64,000 nucleotides of DNA. Origin: Pseudomonadota bacterium. GTDB taxonomy: Archaea > Thermoplasmatota > SW-10-69-26 > JACQPN01 > JAJPHT01. This document shows, piece after piece, positions 50,871 to 60,348 of the stretch. Where the stretch lies: the NCBI GenBank assembly GCA_021325135.1, contig JAJPHT010000004.1, positions 18,527 to 82,526 on the forward strand, written 5' to 3'. The translations under genes were made by a program, and so were the position numbers. Numbering within the stretch: the first letter of the stretch is position 1; the number at the start of each line of letters is the position of its first letter. Below the pieces are notes generated by a model that had not been told where the DNA came from, did not search any database, and saw nothing but the letters and a program-made list of their open reading frames with translations.

Positions 50871-51716
50871 ATGGCCGCGCCCAACACGTTCAACCTGCCC
50901 GCCGAGACCCTCGCCTCGTGGGCGTCGCGCGTCGCGGGCTTCCGCGGCCAGAAGTCCGTGGACGAGGTGCTCCGCGAGATGGAGGGCGCCGCGCAGAAGG
51001 CCGGCCCCGACGGGAAGGTCGCCCTCTCGCGCCACCAGCTCTGGACGTGGGGCGAGTCGCTCCAGGGGCTCAGCGCGAAGCTGCCCCTTGCTGGCGCCGA
51101 CGCCGCGCGCGGCCTCGCCGCCGAGATCCGCGGCATCCTCTCCGGGCAGCCCGTCGCCGCGCCCGCGCCGACGCCGCAGGCACCCTCCCTCGCGACGGGC
51201 CTCTCGTGGGAGACGCCCAAGGCGCCCGCCGCCGCGGCGCCCCCGCCCGTCACCTACGTCAAGCCCGCGCCCGCGGCCAGCGACCTCGTGCGCCTCGTGG
51301 CGGACCGCGACCTGGGCTCCGCCGTGCAGGGCATGATCCGCGGCGCCAAGCAGGAGATCCTCGTCCTCTCGCCCTGGCGCGGCGGCATGGACACGCTGCT
51401 CAACGACCTCGTGGCCGTCCCGCCCGCGGTCGCCATCCGGCTCATCACGCGCGCGCCGCAGCCCGACGACCCCGCGTACCACCGCGCGCTGGCGGACCTG
51501 CGCCGCCGCGGCGTGGACGTCGCCGTCTCGCCCTACGTCCACACGCGCATGGTCATCGTCGACGCGCAGACGCTCCTCCTGGGCGCCGCCAGCATCCCGG
51601 GCCCCACGGTGGGCTACTCGCGCGAGGTGGCCATCCTCACCACGGACCCCCGATCGGTGGCGGATGCGCGGCTGCACTTCGCCAACGTGCAGCGCGACGT
51701 GCGCGGGCCCGTGTAG
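50871..51716 (+). CDS. PLD-like phosphatidyltransferase-fold protein
   Basis: 281 residues. N-terminal ~80-residue helical region, a Pro/Ala linker (~95-130), then a PLD-like domain (LGSAVQGMIRGAKQEILVLS, PYVHTRMVIVDAQTLLLGAA). The HKD motif is H-T-R-M-V-I-V-D: the usual Lys is Arg, and only one copy is present, so dimerisation or non-catalytic binding is possible. It follows the DUF35 gene by 2 nt, so it may belong to the same transcript. Confidence 0.65.
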   Translation: MAAPNTFNLPAETLASWASRVAGFRGQKSVDEVLREMEGAAQKAGPDGKVALSRHQLWTWGESLQGLSAKLPLAGADAARGLAAEIRGILSGQPVAAPAPTPQAPSLATGLSWETPKAPAAAAPPPVTYVKPAPAASDLVRLVADRDLGSAVQGMIRGAKQEILVLSPWRGGMDTLLNDLVAVPPAVAIRLITRAPQPDDPAYHRALADLRRRGVDVAVSPYVHTRMVIVDAQTLLLGAASIPGPTVGYSREVAILTTDPRSVADARLHFANVQRDVRGPV

Positions 51717-51718
51717 CA

Positions 51719-51845
51719 GGTCGTCGGCGGCGCCGCAGCGCCGCTACCCGAGGGGGTTTCAGGGGGCGCAGCCCCCTGACGTGAACGCCCCGTCCCAGCA
51801 GACGACCGAGACGTCAGGGGGCTGCGCCCCTCGAACCCCCCGCTT
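51719..51845. repeat. Composite dispersed hairpin repeat, copy 2
   Basis: Hairpin units at 51750-51780 and 51811-51842, inverted to each other around a ~30-nt centre, preceded by GGCGCCGCAGCGCCGCTACC. The order, orientation, flanks and TGACGTGA-type middle match 18341-18467. It separates the convergent PLD-like and secreted-protein genes. Confidence 0.75.
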
Positions 51846-51865
51846 TTGGCGCGGCCGCCGAAACG

Positions 51866-52819
51866 CTAACCCGGCCCCGCCCCAAGGAGCAGCGCCGAGA
51901 GGACCGTTCCGCGGTCCAGATGCACGGTGGACTGGTCGGTGCGGGCCACCGTCGTGCGCTCGTCCACGTCCAGGACGTCCTCCGCCCGCGTGGGCATGCC
52001 GTTGTCCTTCATGGCGATGGCCAGCAGGGCGTGGTCCACGGGCAGGCGCACGTCGCGGGAGTCGGAGCCGCTGTCGCTGGAGCGCAGCGTCGAGTTGGCG
52101 AGGTCTCCCACGGACGCGCTGCCGTTGGCGCGGAGCAGGGGCAGGGCGGCCTTCGCGGTCGCCGGGGTGAGGGAGACCGACTGGACGACGCGCGGGTCCG
52201 GGTGCGCGGCGGCGAGGTCCCGCGTCGCGCTGCTCCCGGTCGCCACGTCCCGGTACGAGACGAGGGCGTGGGGATCGAGGGCGAAGCCGTTGGCCAGGAG
52301 CGCGAGGCCGCCCGCGGCCGTCTCGTCGGGGAGCGACGCGCGGCGCGAGAGCGCGTCGGAGGTCGTGTACGTCACGTCGCGCGTGAGCAGGTCCGAAAGC
52401 GCGCCCTGCGTCGGCGCGACGCCCAGCGTGAGCGCGCTCAGGACGTTCTCCACCGGCACGTCGACGCGCTGCGACGAGACGGTCGTGCGCGCCCGCGAGG
52501 AGTCGCTCTGCGCGAGGTCGCTCACGTTGAAGGGGACCCCGCTGGCGCGGGAGAGCGCGAGGGCGTTCTCCACCGTGGTCTGGTCCAGGGACACGTTCTG
52601 GGCCGAGGTGGCGTCCCGCGAGTAGGCGCGATGCGCGTCGGAGAGCGCGTCAAGGGCGCCTCCCGCAGGGATGCCGGTGGGCTCGTGAGCGCGGACCTCG
52701 GTGGCCAGCGGGTCCGCGGGGAGCGCCAGCGGGGAGGCGAGGGACGCGGGCGCCAGGAGCAGGAGAAGGAAGGCCAGCCCGCTCGCCCATGCGGGTGCGA
52801 CGCGCGCGGCGCTGGCCAT
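51866..52819 (-). CDS. Secreted protein of repeated Leu/Ala-Asp/Ser motifs
   Basis: 317 residues. Signal peptide (SGLAFLLLLLAPASLA), then a soluble, Asp/Ser/Thr-rich region with loosely repeated ~45-residue units centred on V-x-x-A-L-x-L/A-L and S-V-x-D-L/RT-x-V patterns (VENVLSALTLGVAPTQG, DHALLAIAMKDNGMPTRAED, DRGTVLSALLLGAGPG). No anchor is seen. Not recognised. Confidence 0.65.
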   Translation of the reverse strand: MASAARVAPAWASGLAFLLLLLAPASLASPLALPADPLATEVRAHEPTGIPAGGALDALSDAHRAYSRDATSAQNVSLDQTTVENALALSRASGVPFNVSDLAQSDSSRARTTVSSQRVDVPVENVLSALTLGVAPTQGALSDLLTRDVTYTTSDALSRRASLPDETAAGGLALLANGFALDPHALVSYRDVATGSSATRDLAAAHPDPRVVQSVSLTPATAKAALPLLRANGSASVGDLANSTLRSSDSGSDSRDVRLPVDHALLAIAMKDNGMPTRAEDVLDVDERTTVARTDQSTVHLDRGTVLSALLLGAGPG

Positions 52820-52869
52820 GGGACCCCCCGTGCGGGGGCGGCAACGGAAGAAGCTTCTCGCCCGATGGC

Positions 52870-53745
52870 TCAGGAGCGGAGCTCGTCCAGCGTCGTCGTG
52901 CGCTCCGCGAAGGCGTTGTGCTTGTGGATGCTCTCCTCGGCCTCGCTGCGGGCGACGACCAGCGTGTCGCCGGGCAGGCGGGCGTACCGCGTCGTCACGG
53001 CGTGCAGCATCTCGCGCACCACGTCCTCCACGAATCGCGGGTTCTCGTGGGCGTGCATCACGAGGGCGGTCTCGTCGCCGCGCTTGAGAAGCTCGTAGGT
53101 GGGCGCGGAGAGCGAGGCCTCGGCGATGTCGATGAGCTCGTCCGCCTCCACGCTGTGGCCCGCGGGCGTCTCCACGATGAGCGTCGCCACGTTGCGCTGG
53201 TTGTGCGTGATGGTGGGGAAGCCCTCGACCGCGTGCCCCTTGCTGGCGAGGATGGCGCGGCTGCCCTCCATCGCGCACGGGCAGGCGCTCATGCCGATGA
53301 CCTCCACGCCGATGGTGCGACGCTCGGCGCCCTCGCGCGTCGCGGTGGCGCTGGCGACCAGCTGATAGCGCTCCAGCGTGGGGGCCTGGTTCTGCGGCGT
53401 GCGGCGCTCGCGGAAGTAGTCCGCGCTGACGTGCGCCTCGGCCTCGGCGGCGTACTCGTGGCGCTCCAGGAGGGCGTGCACGATGCCGCTGGCCAGGTCC
53501 TCCAGGGAGGCCGTCTCCTTGCGGACGTGCTCGTCGATGACGCGGTTCACGACCTCGATGTTGCGGCTCATGTGCGTGCCGCGCTGCTCGGCGGGGAGGT
53601 CCACGAAGACGTCGAACGTGCCCACGAGGTGGTTGGCGCGGCCGTGGCGCGCCACGCGCAGGGGCTTCACGACGCCCGTCACGCCCACGCGGGTGAGGCG
53701 GAAGGGTCGCGGCGCCCGGTGGGCCTGCACGTCGGGGAGCTTCAT
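52870..53745 (-). CDS. mptA: GTP cyclohydrolase MptA (type IV)
   Basis: 291 residues. Archaeal FolE2-like GTP cyclohydrolase making 7,8-dihydroneopterin 2',3'-cyclic phosphate for methanopterin or folate-type pterins. Diagnostic GMSACPCAM metal-binding Cys block near residue 160, plus HNQRNVATLIVETP and FVEDVVREMLHAV. Full length. Divergent from the flavoprotein gene only ~25 nt away. Confidence 0.94.
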   Translation of the reverse strand: MKLPDVQAHRAPRPFRLTRVGVTGVVKPLRVARHGRANHLVGTFDVFVDLPAEQRGTHMSRNIEVVNRVIDEHVRKETASLEDLASGIVHALLERHEYAAEAEAHVSADYFRERRTPQNQAPTLERYQLVASATATREGAERRTIGVEVIGMSACPCAMEGSRAILASKGHAVEGFPTITHNQRNVATLIVETPAGHSVEADELIDIAEASLSAPTYELLKRGDETALVMHAHENPRFVEDVVREMLHAVTTRYARLPGDTLVVARSEAEESIHKHNAFAERTTTLDELRS

Positions 53746-53771
53746 CGGCTTCGCCTATGGGGCGTCCCATG

Positions 53772-55046
53772 ATGAAGGTGACTCACCTCCTTGCGCGCCC
53801 TTTTCCGCCATCCCCCCTTTCGCGCCGCGTGGACGTGGTGGTCATCGGCGGCGGCGCGGCGGGCTTCTTCGGCGCCCTGCGCGCCGCGGAGGGGGGAGCG
53901 CGCGTCGTCCTGCTGGAGGCCACGCAGTCGCCGCTCCAGAAGGTGCGCATCTCCGGGGGAGGACGCTGCAACGTGACCAACGCCGCGACGGACCCCGCCG
54001 TGCTGGCCACGAAGTACCCGCGCGGGGGCAAGGAGATGCGCGGCGCGCTCTCGCGCTTCGGGCCGCGGGAGACCATGGCGTGGTTCGAGGCGCGGGGCGT
54101 CAGGCTCAAGGCCGAGCCCGACGGGCGCGTGTTCCCGACGACGGACGACTCGGCGACCATCGTGGACTGCCTCCTCTCGGAGGCGCGGCGCCTGGGCGTC
54201 GAGGTGCGCACCGGCGCGCGGCCCTCGGGGATCGCGCGCACGCAGGAGGGCTACCGGCTCGCGTTGAAGGAGGGCCCCCTGGACGCGCGCGCCGTGCTCC
54301 TCGCCAGCGGCAGCAACCCCAACGGCCTCGCCCTCGCGGCGAGCCTGGGGCACAAGCTCGTGCCGCCCGTGCCCAGCCTCTTCACGTTCGAGGTGAAGGA
54401 CCCTCGCCTCGACGGGCTCGCGGGCGTCTCGGTGGAGCGCGTGCGAGCGAAGGCCCTCGTGGGGAGCGAGACGTTCGAGCAGGAGGGGCCGCTCCTCGTC
54501 ACGCACTGGGGGCTCTCCGCGCACGCGGTGCTGAGGCTCTCGGCGTGGGGCGCGCGGGCGTTCCACGACGCGGGCTATCGCGCGAAGCTCGTCGTCGACT
54601 GGCTGCCGGACCTGCCGGAGCCGGCGCTGCGCGACCGCGTCCTGAGGCTGCGCGAGCACGAGGCGCGCGGCACGCTGGGCGCGCACCCGGTGGCGACGGA
54701 GATCCCGCGCCGCCTGTGGGATCGCCTCGTCGAGGCGGCCGGAGGGGACCCGTCGCTGCGCTGGGGCGAGGTGCCCAACCGCGGCGTGCAGGCGCTCCTG
54801 GACCAGCTCAAGCGGAGCGCCTTCGAGGTGACCGGCAAGGGGCCCTTCCGCGAGGAGTTCGTCACCGCGGGCGGCGTCGACCGGCGCGAGGTGGACTGGC
54901 GCACGATGGAGAGCCGCGTGGCGCCGGGCTTCCACGTCGCGGGCGAGGCGCTGGACGTGGACGCGCTGACGGGGGGCTACAACCTCCAGTGCGCGTGGAC
55001 CACGGGCTGGATCGCGGGATCGCACCTCGCGCAGGCCCGCTCGTGA
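53772..55046 (+). CDS. BaiN/HI0933-family FAD-dependent oxidoreductase
   Basis: 424 residues from ATG 53772; starts at 53757 or GTG 53829 (directly at the Rossmann strand) are also possible, and the tight divergent spacing favours a later start. FAD motif VVVIGGGAAGFFGALRAA, then QKVRISGGGRCNVTN, FPTTDDSATIV, LLVTHWGLSAHAVLRLS, VTAGGVDRREVDWRTMES and GEALDVDALTGGYNLQCAW. These are family-diagnostic. Substrate unknown; related enzymes reduce bile-acid or other enones. Confidence 0.92.
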   Translation: MKVTHLLARPFPPSPLSRRVDVVVIGGGAAGFFGALRAAEGGARVVLLEATQSPLQKVRISGGGRCNVTNAATDPAVLATKYPRGGKEMRGALSRFGPRETMAWFEARGVRLKAEPDGRVFPTTDDSATIVDCLLSEARRLGVEVRTGARPSGIARTQEGYRLALKEGPLDARAVLLASGSNPNGLALAASLGHKLVPPVPSLFTFEVKDPRLDGLAGVSVERVRAKALVGSETFEQEGPLLVTHWGLSAHAVLRLSAWGARAFHDAGYRAKLVVDWLPDLPEPALRDRVLRLREHEARGTLGAHPVATEIPRRLWDRLVEAAGGDPSLRWGEVPNRGVQALLDQLKRSAFEVTGKGPFREEFVTAGGVDRREVDWRTMESRVAPGFHVAGEALDVDALTGGYNLQCAWTTGWIAGSHLAQARS

Positions 55047-55326
55047 CACGGATTGTCACTGTTAGTCTTGGCTTTGTTCGATCTCACAACACGTTGAGGA
55101 GGCCTCTACGGATCGTGGCTCGTCTTGACGAGTCCGATTGGGGCGGAATGTCCGATTCTCCTCGACTCGACTGGACCCGCCAGAAGCTATCGTTCGGAAG
55201 TGTGCATCAGATCAGGGATTGGATGCCTGCCCACTCGTCTTATGCACTTGGAGCGGATTGCGAGGGCACCTGGAGGCTGGACCCTTCGCGACCGTGGGCG
55301 AAGGGTCCCCAGGGGAGTGTTAGAGA
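55047..55326 (+). promoter_or_regulatory. 280-nt leader region of the S53 peptidase with hairpin
   Basis: Less GC-rich than the surroundings, with no ORF seen. A perfect stem GGACCCTTCGC (55279-55289) / GCGAAGGGTCC (55298-55308), extendable by CTGG/CCAG, ends 18 nt before the ATG. A GAGGAGG sequence lies near 55096. A long structured 5' leader or attenuator is plausible. Confidence 0.5.
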
Positions 55327-56949
55327 ATGAATCTGAGAATCGTCTTCCCGATCGGGATCGTAGCTGCGCTCGTGCTCTCCTCGCTGGGAGGCGCCGCGCC
55401 CTCCGCGACCGTCACGCTCAACGGAAACCTCTCGCCGCTGCTCGCAAGCGCGGTCGACCTTGGCCCCGCGCCTGGCGCCGGCGTCATCGAGATCGTCTGG
55501 TCGCTCCAGCTGCGCGACCAGGCCGGCCTGGACCAGTTCCTCGCGGACGTCCAGAACCCCGAGAGCCCCGTCTACCACCAGTTCCTCACCCAGGACCAGT
55601 TCAACGCGCGCTTCGCGCCCGCAGCGGACACGGAGCAGGCCGTCATCGCCTACCTCCAGGCCCAGGGCTTCACCATCACGCAGACGTTCTCCAACCACCT
55701 GCTGGTGGCCGCCCAGGCGCCCGTCGCCACGGTGGAGAAGACGTTCAACGTGCAGATCGACTCGGTGCTCCTCAACGGCGAGCTGGGCTACGCGGCCCTC
55801 AACGAGCCCACCGTCCCCGGCGACCTCGCCGCGGCCACCGTGGGCATCCTCGGCCTTGACAACCTCGGCCGCGTCCACCACATGGACAACCTCGGCACCA
55901 ACTGCTGCTACTTCTCGCCCCGCGACCTGAACAACTTCTACAACGAGGACCACAACGGCGCCCACACGGGCTCCGGCCAGACGGTGGTCATCGTCGGCGC
56001 GTACGACTTCAAGACCACGGACTTCTCCGCGTTCAACACGCAGATGGCCCTCTCGAACCCCTCCGTCACCCGCGTCTGCGCGGGCGGCACGCTGGGCGTC
56101 TCGGCCGGCTGCAAGTTCAGCAGCGTCGGCTCGAACTCCATCGAGATCAGCCTCGACATCGAGTACGCCCACGGCACGGCGCCCAGCGCGGGCCTCGTCT
56201 CCGTCATGGCGAAGTCCACGGCCCTCACCGACTTCACGACGGCGTACAACAACGTCGTGACGAACAACTACGGCCACTCGGTCTCCACGAGCTGGGGCCT
56301 CTGCGAGCAGTCCATGGCCGCGGCGACCCGCTCCTCGGACGACAGCATCTTCGCCAACGCCGTCTCCATCGGCCAGTCCTGGTTCTCCGCCTCGGGCGAC
56401 TCGGGCTCGACGGACTGCAGCGGCGCGACGGGCGTCGACTACCCCGCGTCCACGACCAACGTCATGGGCGTCGGCGGCACGCACCCCACCTGCCCCTCGG
56501 GCAGCTTCATCGCCAGCAACCCCGTCTGCAGCGGCTACGGCAGCGAGACGGGCTGGAGCGGCTCGGGCGGCGGCGACTCCGTCTACTACGCGAAGCCCTC
56601 CTGGCAGACGGGCTGCAGCGTCCCCTCGGGCAACCGCCACGTCCCCGACGTGAGCCTGGAGGCCGACACGACCCCCGGCAACCTCGTCGCCTACAACGGC
56701 GGCTGGTACGCGGTGGGCGGCACCTCCGACGCCGCGCCCCAGATGGCGGGCATCTTCGCGGCCCTCAACGCCGCGAAGGGCGGCAGCGGCCTGGGCAACC
56801 CCGGCACGCGCCTCTACGCGCTCTGCGCCGGCAACTCGTTCCACGACGTGACGTCGGGCTCCAACGGCGGCTTCTCGGCCGGCGCGGGCTACGACCGCGT
56901 CACCGGCATCGGCTCCATCAACGAGGGCAACCTCATCACGAACTACTGA
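55327..56949 (+). CDS. Secreted S53 (sedolisin) family serine peptidase
   Basis: 540 residues. Signal peptide, then the pro-kumamolisin activation domain (~30-180: SPVYHQFLTQDQFNARFAP, FNVQIDSVLLNGELGYAALN), then the catalytic domain with IEISLDIEYAHG (Glu ~273, Asp ~277), the oxyanion Asp in SASGDSGSTDC, and nucleophile VGGTSDAAPQMAG (Ser ~467), and a calcium-site end FHDVTSGSNGGFSAGAGYDR. An acid-tolerant secreted endopeptidase. Cys-rich insertions (NCCYFS, VCAGG, SAGC) suggest disulfide stabilisation. Confidence 0.94.
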   Translation: MNLRIVFPIGIVAALVLSSLGGAAPSATVTLNGNLSPLLASAVDLGPAPGAGVIEIVWSLQLRDQAGLDQFLADVQNPESPVYHQFLTQDQFNARFAPAADTEQAVIAYLQAQGFTITQTFSNHLLVAAQAPVATVEKTFNVQIDSVLLNGELGYAALNEPTVPGDLAAATVGILGLDNLGRVHHMDNLGTNCCYFSPRDLNNFYNEDHNGAHTGSGQTVVIVGAYDFKTTDFSAFNTQMALSNPSVTRVCAGGTLGVSAGCKFSSVGSNSIEISLDIEYAHGTAPSAGLVSVMAKSTALTDFTTAYNNVVTNNYGHSVSTSWGLCEQSMAAATRSSDDSIFANAVSIGQSWFSASGDSGSTDCSGATGVDYPASTTNVMGVGGTHPTCPSGSFIASNPVCSGYGSETGWSGSGGGDSVYYAKPSWQTGCSVPSGNRHVPDVSLEADTTPGNLVAYNGGWYAVGGTSDAAPQMAGIFAALNAAKGGSGLGNPGTRLYALCAGNSFHDVTSGSNGGFSAGAGYDRVTGIGSINEGNLITNY

Positions 56950-56951
56950 GC

Positions 56952-56997
56952 CCCGTCCGCGGGCTGCGGCCCGCTCTCTTTTTTCTTCTTTTCTTGC
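56952..56997 (+). terminator. Terminator after the S53 peptidase
   Basis: GCGGGC-TGC-GGCCCGC hairpin (56958-56974) followed by a long T-rich run (CTCTTTTTTCTTCTTTTCTT), a strong U-rich terminator. Confidence 0.75.
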
Positions 56998-57166
56998 CCC
57001 AGCCCGGGGGCTGCCGCTCCCAGGCCCCCCGCGAGTCCTCGCGGGGGGATGGACGAACGCGGCAGCCCCGGAGAGCCTCTCGGCGCCGCGCTCCACAAGT
57101 CTACGTCGCGCCCAGAACGGTTAAGTCCGGCTCACGGGCATCTGGCCGGCAGGAGGCTCGAAGTCC

Positions 57167-58333
57167 TTGTCCACGCCCCGGGGCGCCCGCCTTGCGCCCG
57201 TCCTTCTTCTCGCCCTCGCCGTCGTGCTCGGCGGATGCATCGGCAAGCCGGGGGGCGGCCAGAAGCCCGTCGCCACGACGCCCACCACCGTGAACCAGAC
57301 CAGCTTCGACCTCCCCGACCAGCGCGGCAAGTCCAACGCGGCGACCGAGACGAACATCACGGAGAAGGGCGCGGGCGGCGTCGAGCACAAGCACGACTAC
57401 TGGAAGGGGCGCGAGCAGGTCGTCGTCTTCCAGGGCGACGTCGTCCCCGAGATCTTCCCCTTCTTCCCCGAGGGGCAGGGCTCCACCCCCAAGGGCGTCT
57501 CCTACGTCATCCTCCCCAACACGTCGCTGGTCTACGAGGGCGCGACGAAGGTCTCCATCCTCGCCAAGACGCCCACCGTGAAGGGCACCGCGGAGCCTTC
57601 GCCCCCCAAGCTCACCTTCTCCTACCGCACCGCGGCGGACAACGCGTGGCGCTCCGGGGGCGAGCTGACCTACGACAAGGCCATCGACATCCCCGTGAAG
57701 GCGGCCGAGACGGACATGCCGCACTCCACCCAGAGCCTCTGGAACTTCCGCATCCTCTTCGACCGCCCCGCCTTCGACGAGGCCGTGAACGTCACCGTCA
57801 CCGCGTACCGCGGCGGCGACATCGTCAACTGGCCCGGCCACCCCGACTTCTACCCCGACAACAAGACCGAGCGCGTCGTGTACGACGGCGACATGAAGAC
57901 GCACGTCTACGGCTTCCCCCAGGACGGCTTCTACGAAGGGACCGAGGCGTGGTTCGCCCCCAGCAAGCTCATCAGCTACGGCACGGGCAGCCTCGACGTG
58001 TTCGTGAACGTCTCCTCGTTCAGCTCGACGCCCCCCATCCCCGCGACGCTCTACGAGCTCTACTTCCACAACGCGACGCGGCTGGGCATCGGGTGCTGCG
58101 ACGGCGACCTCGCGCAGGACGCCGAGGGGAAGAACGACCTCAAGACGTACCACTTCCACCTCAACGTGACGCCCGACGGCATGGACGGCCCCTACCAGCC
58201 CGCGAGCCGCTGGGGCTTACACCTGGCGGCCGTGACGGGCGCGTTCAGCGACAGCACGTCCTACGACATCGAGTACCACATCAAGATCATCGCCCACAAG
58301 GGCGCGGACTCGATGCTGGGCATGACGATGTGA
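57167..58333 (+). CDS. Large lipoprotein of unknown function
   Basis: 388 residues from a TTG start preceded by CAGGAGG. Lipobox (VVLGGCIG), a Pro/Thr-rich linker, then a ~310-residue beta-rich exodomain with several N-glycosylation sequons (NTT, NIT, NTS, NVT) and the block YRGGDIVNWPGHPDFYPD. A Cys-Cys pair (IGCCDGD) lies late. No family recognised. A GGTTAAG box lies ~48 nt upstream, and T-rich sequence follows. Confidence 0.7.
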   Translation: MSTPRGARLAPVLLLALAVVLGGCIGKPGGGQKPVATTPTTVNQTSFDLPDQRGKSNAATETNITEKGAGGVEHKHDYWKGREQVVVFQGDVVPEIFPFFPEGQGSTPKGVSYVILPNTSLVYEGATKVSILAKTPTVKGTAEPSPPKLTFSYRTAADNAWRSGGELTYDKAIDIPVKAAETDMPHSTQSLWNFRILFDRPAFDEAVNVTVTAYRGGDIVNWPGHPDFYPDNKTERVVYDGDMKTHVYGFPQDGFYEGTEAWFAPSKLISYGTGSLDVFVNVSSFSSTPPIPATLYELYFHNATRLGIGCCDGDLAQDAEGKNDLKTYHFHLNVTPDGMDGPYQPASRWGLHLAAVTGAFSDSTSYDIEYHIKIIAHKGADSMLGMTM

Positions 58334-58373
58334 GGGGCGGTTGGGGTTCCCGTCTTTTTTTCTCTTGTCTTTC
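58334..58373 (+). terminator. T-rich terminator after the lipoprotein gene
   Basis: GGGGCGGTTGGGG followed by CGTCTTTTTTTCTCTTGTCT immediately downstream of the stop codon. In archaea U-rich stretches like this end transcription even without a strong hairpin. Confidence 0.6.
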
Positions 58374-58492
58374 CAGGGGCTCCGCCCCGGGGAGACCCGA
58401 ATCTCCGAATCACGAGGGGATTCATGGGCGGAGCCCGGGGGTGGTGGCAAAGCGGCCGCAAGCGCCTTGCAGGGGGCCGCGAAGGGTCCGGC

Positions 58493-58624
58493 ATGGTCAT
58501 CCGGCACGAAGCGAGCGAGTGGGTGCTCTACAGCCACGACGGGAAGAAGGTGCTCGGCCGCCACGCGACGAAGACGGAGGCCGAGGCCCATGAGAGGGCC
58601 ATTCAGGTGCACAAGCGCGGCTGA
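58493..58624 (+). CDS. Very small conserved-type protein (43 residues)
   Basis: From ATG 58493 (a longer frame begins at 58424). The sequence contains SEWVLYSHDGKKVLGRH and TKTEAEAHERAIQ, a W-x-LYS-x-DGKKxLG-[x]-TKxEA-x-ERAI layout often seen in small phage and archaeal/bacterial proteins of unknown function. Two strands and one helix are likely. Converges on the LVIVD-repeat lipoprotein gene. Confidence 0.6.
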   Translation: MVIRHEASEWVLYSHDGKKVLGRHATKTEAEAHERAIQVHKRG

Positions 58625-58633
58625 AGGGGCCCC

Positions 58634-60271
58634 TCAGCCGTAGGGGAACGGCGGTGCGGGCGGGGCGGGGTCGCTGGCGTCGAAGCGCAGGGTGTAGAGG
58701 CCCGTCGTGTCCTCGTTCACCACGAGGGTCCCGTCGGGGAGCGCGTCCACCTGCTCGTCGAAGGGCAGGGTGTCCGTCTTCTCGGGCATGACGGGGCCGG
58801 GGATCGCGGGGAGGAAGACGCCGATGCTCGGGGGCGACTTGAGGAGCGAGGCGTTGCTCACGTCCGCGGCCCAGATGCCGGCATGATAGTCGCTGATGAA
58901 GAGGGTGCGGTTCACCAGCGCGAGGTAGTGGGGGCTGGCCTGGTACTCCACGGTCCAGACGCCGGTGTCCTCGGGGAGGTGCCACTCGCCCACCATCTTC
59001 AGCGACGCGACGTCGGTGTCGTCCAGGACGAACACCTGGCCGCCGGGCGTCTTGGTGTCGGTCTTCATGGGGCACTCCTGGCCCGCGAAGAGGTAGTGAT
59101 GGCCGTCCCAGAGCGTCGGCGCGGGGAGCACCTCGTGGACCGCGCTGTGATAGCAGGGTCCATCGCCGTTGGGGTTCACGCCGAAGGGGTGCGGTGGCGT
59201 CCACTGGGCGACGAGCTGCGGCATCTGCGGGTCGCTCATGTCGAGGACGAGCACGCCGCCCTCCCAGTCCGCGACGTAGGCGTAGGTCTTGCCGTCCTTG
59301 GGGTGCTTCATCACGGCGACGTCGGTGTGGCCGTTGCGCACGGGGACCGTGGCGTTGCCGTCGGGGCCCATGCTGGCGGGCGGCGTGAAGTAGGTGGACA
59401 TGCGCACGAGCTTGGCGCCCAGCGGCGTGTCCTCGATCTGGTCGAAGGCGAAGTAGCCCAGCGCGTGGACGCTGGTGGAGACGGGGGAGCCGGGCGGGCG
59501 CGGGGGGCCGCCAAGCTCGGAGCCGATGACCCACGTCACGTTGTCGACGCGGGCCGTGCTGACGCTGTGCAGGTTGCGCTCGGGCATGGGGTCCCAGTCG
59601 GCGAACTGCGGGTGCGCGGGGTCGCTCACGTCGATGAGGACGATGCCCGGCGCGAGCACGGCCTCCTCGGGGAGCGCGAAGCGCGTGGTCGCCTTGTCCG
59701 CGCAGAGGCTCCGGAAGCCCACCTCGGGCAGGTCGAGGGAGGCCACGGGCGTGCGCGTCTGCTGGTCGAAGGCGAGCACGACGTACTTGCCGTCGGGCGT
59801 GATGTCCGCGTCGTAGGAGCCCATCCCCTTGGCGTAGAACTCGCCCACCTTCTGCGGGTGCGCCGGGTCGGTCACGTCCACGAGCGCGAAGGTGAGGTCG
59901 TTCTGGAAGGCGTTCACGACGTCCAGCACGCGCCCGTCCGCGCGCTGCGCCCAGCCGCCGCAGCCGTAGCCGTAGGCAGGCTTGCCGCCGTAGTGGTCCG
60001 TGAGCAGCGGATCGTGCCCCAGCACGTGGAAGTTGGGCGTCGAGACGTTCTGGTGCTGCGCGATGTCGTGGTGGTCGTGCCCCTCATCGTGCTCCAGCGC
60101 CTTGGCGTACCAGTCCTGCGGCAGGCCCGCGGAGGGCGTCGACACCGTCTGGACCGAGCCGGCGGGCGCGCCGAGGCATCCGGCCAGCACGGCGGGCGCG
60201 GCGACGAGGAGGGCGATGGCGAGGACCCTGCGGGAGACGGGGAGCACGGGGGCAGCCTCGGCCGCGAGCAC
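58634..60271 (-). CDS. Lipoprotein with LVIVD beta-propeller repeats
   Basis: 545 residues from a GTG start (an in-frame GTG ~24 nt later is possible). Lipobox (AVLAGCLGA), a His-rich segment (EHDEGHDHHDIAQH) that may bind metal, then repeats of the form ALVDVTDPAHPQKVGEF, VLIDVSDPAHPQFADW, LVLDMSDPQMPQLVAQW and FVLDDTDVASLKMVGEW, i.e. LVIVD repeats forming a surface propeller (COG5276). A GGTTAAG box lies just upstream. Confidence 0.88.
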   Translation of the reverse strand: MLAAEAAPVLPVSRRVLAIALLVAAPAVLAGCLGAPAGSVQTVSTPSAGLPQDWYAKALEHDEGHDHHDIAQHQNVSTPNFHVLGHDPLLTDHYGGKPAYGYGCGGWAQRADGRVLDVVNAFQNDLTFALVDVTDPAHPQKVGEFYAKGMGSYDADITPDGKYVVLAFDQQTRTPVASLDLPEVGFRSLCADKATTRFALPEEAVLAPGIVLIDVSDPAHPQFADWDPMPERNLHSVSTARVDNVTWVIGSELGGPPRPPGSPVSTSVHALGYFAFDQIEDTPLGAKLVRMSTYFTPPASMGPDGNATVPVRNGHTDVAVMKHPKDGKTYAYVADWEGGVLVLDMSDPQMPQLVAQWTPPHPFGVNPNGDGPCYHSAVHEVLPAPTLWDGHHYLFAGQECPMKTDTKTPGGQVFVLDDTDVASLKMVGEWHLPEDTGVWTVEYQASPHYLALVNRTLFISDYHAGIWAADVSNASLLKSPPSIGVFLPAIPGPVMPEKTDTLPFDEQVDALPDGTLVVNEDTTGLYTLRFDASDPAPPAPPFPYG

Positions 60272-60348
60272 CCGAGGGAGGTCTTAACCGTTCTTGCAGA
60301 CCCTTTCCTCCGGAGGCCTGATGCGGCCCGGGAGCCTCCGCGTCCCCC

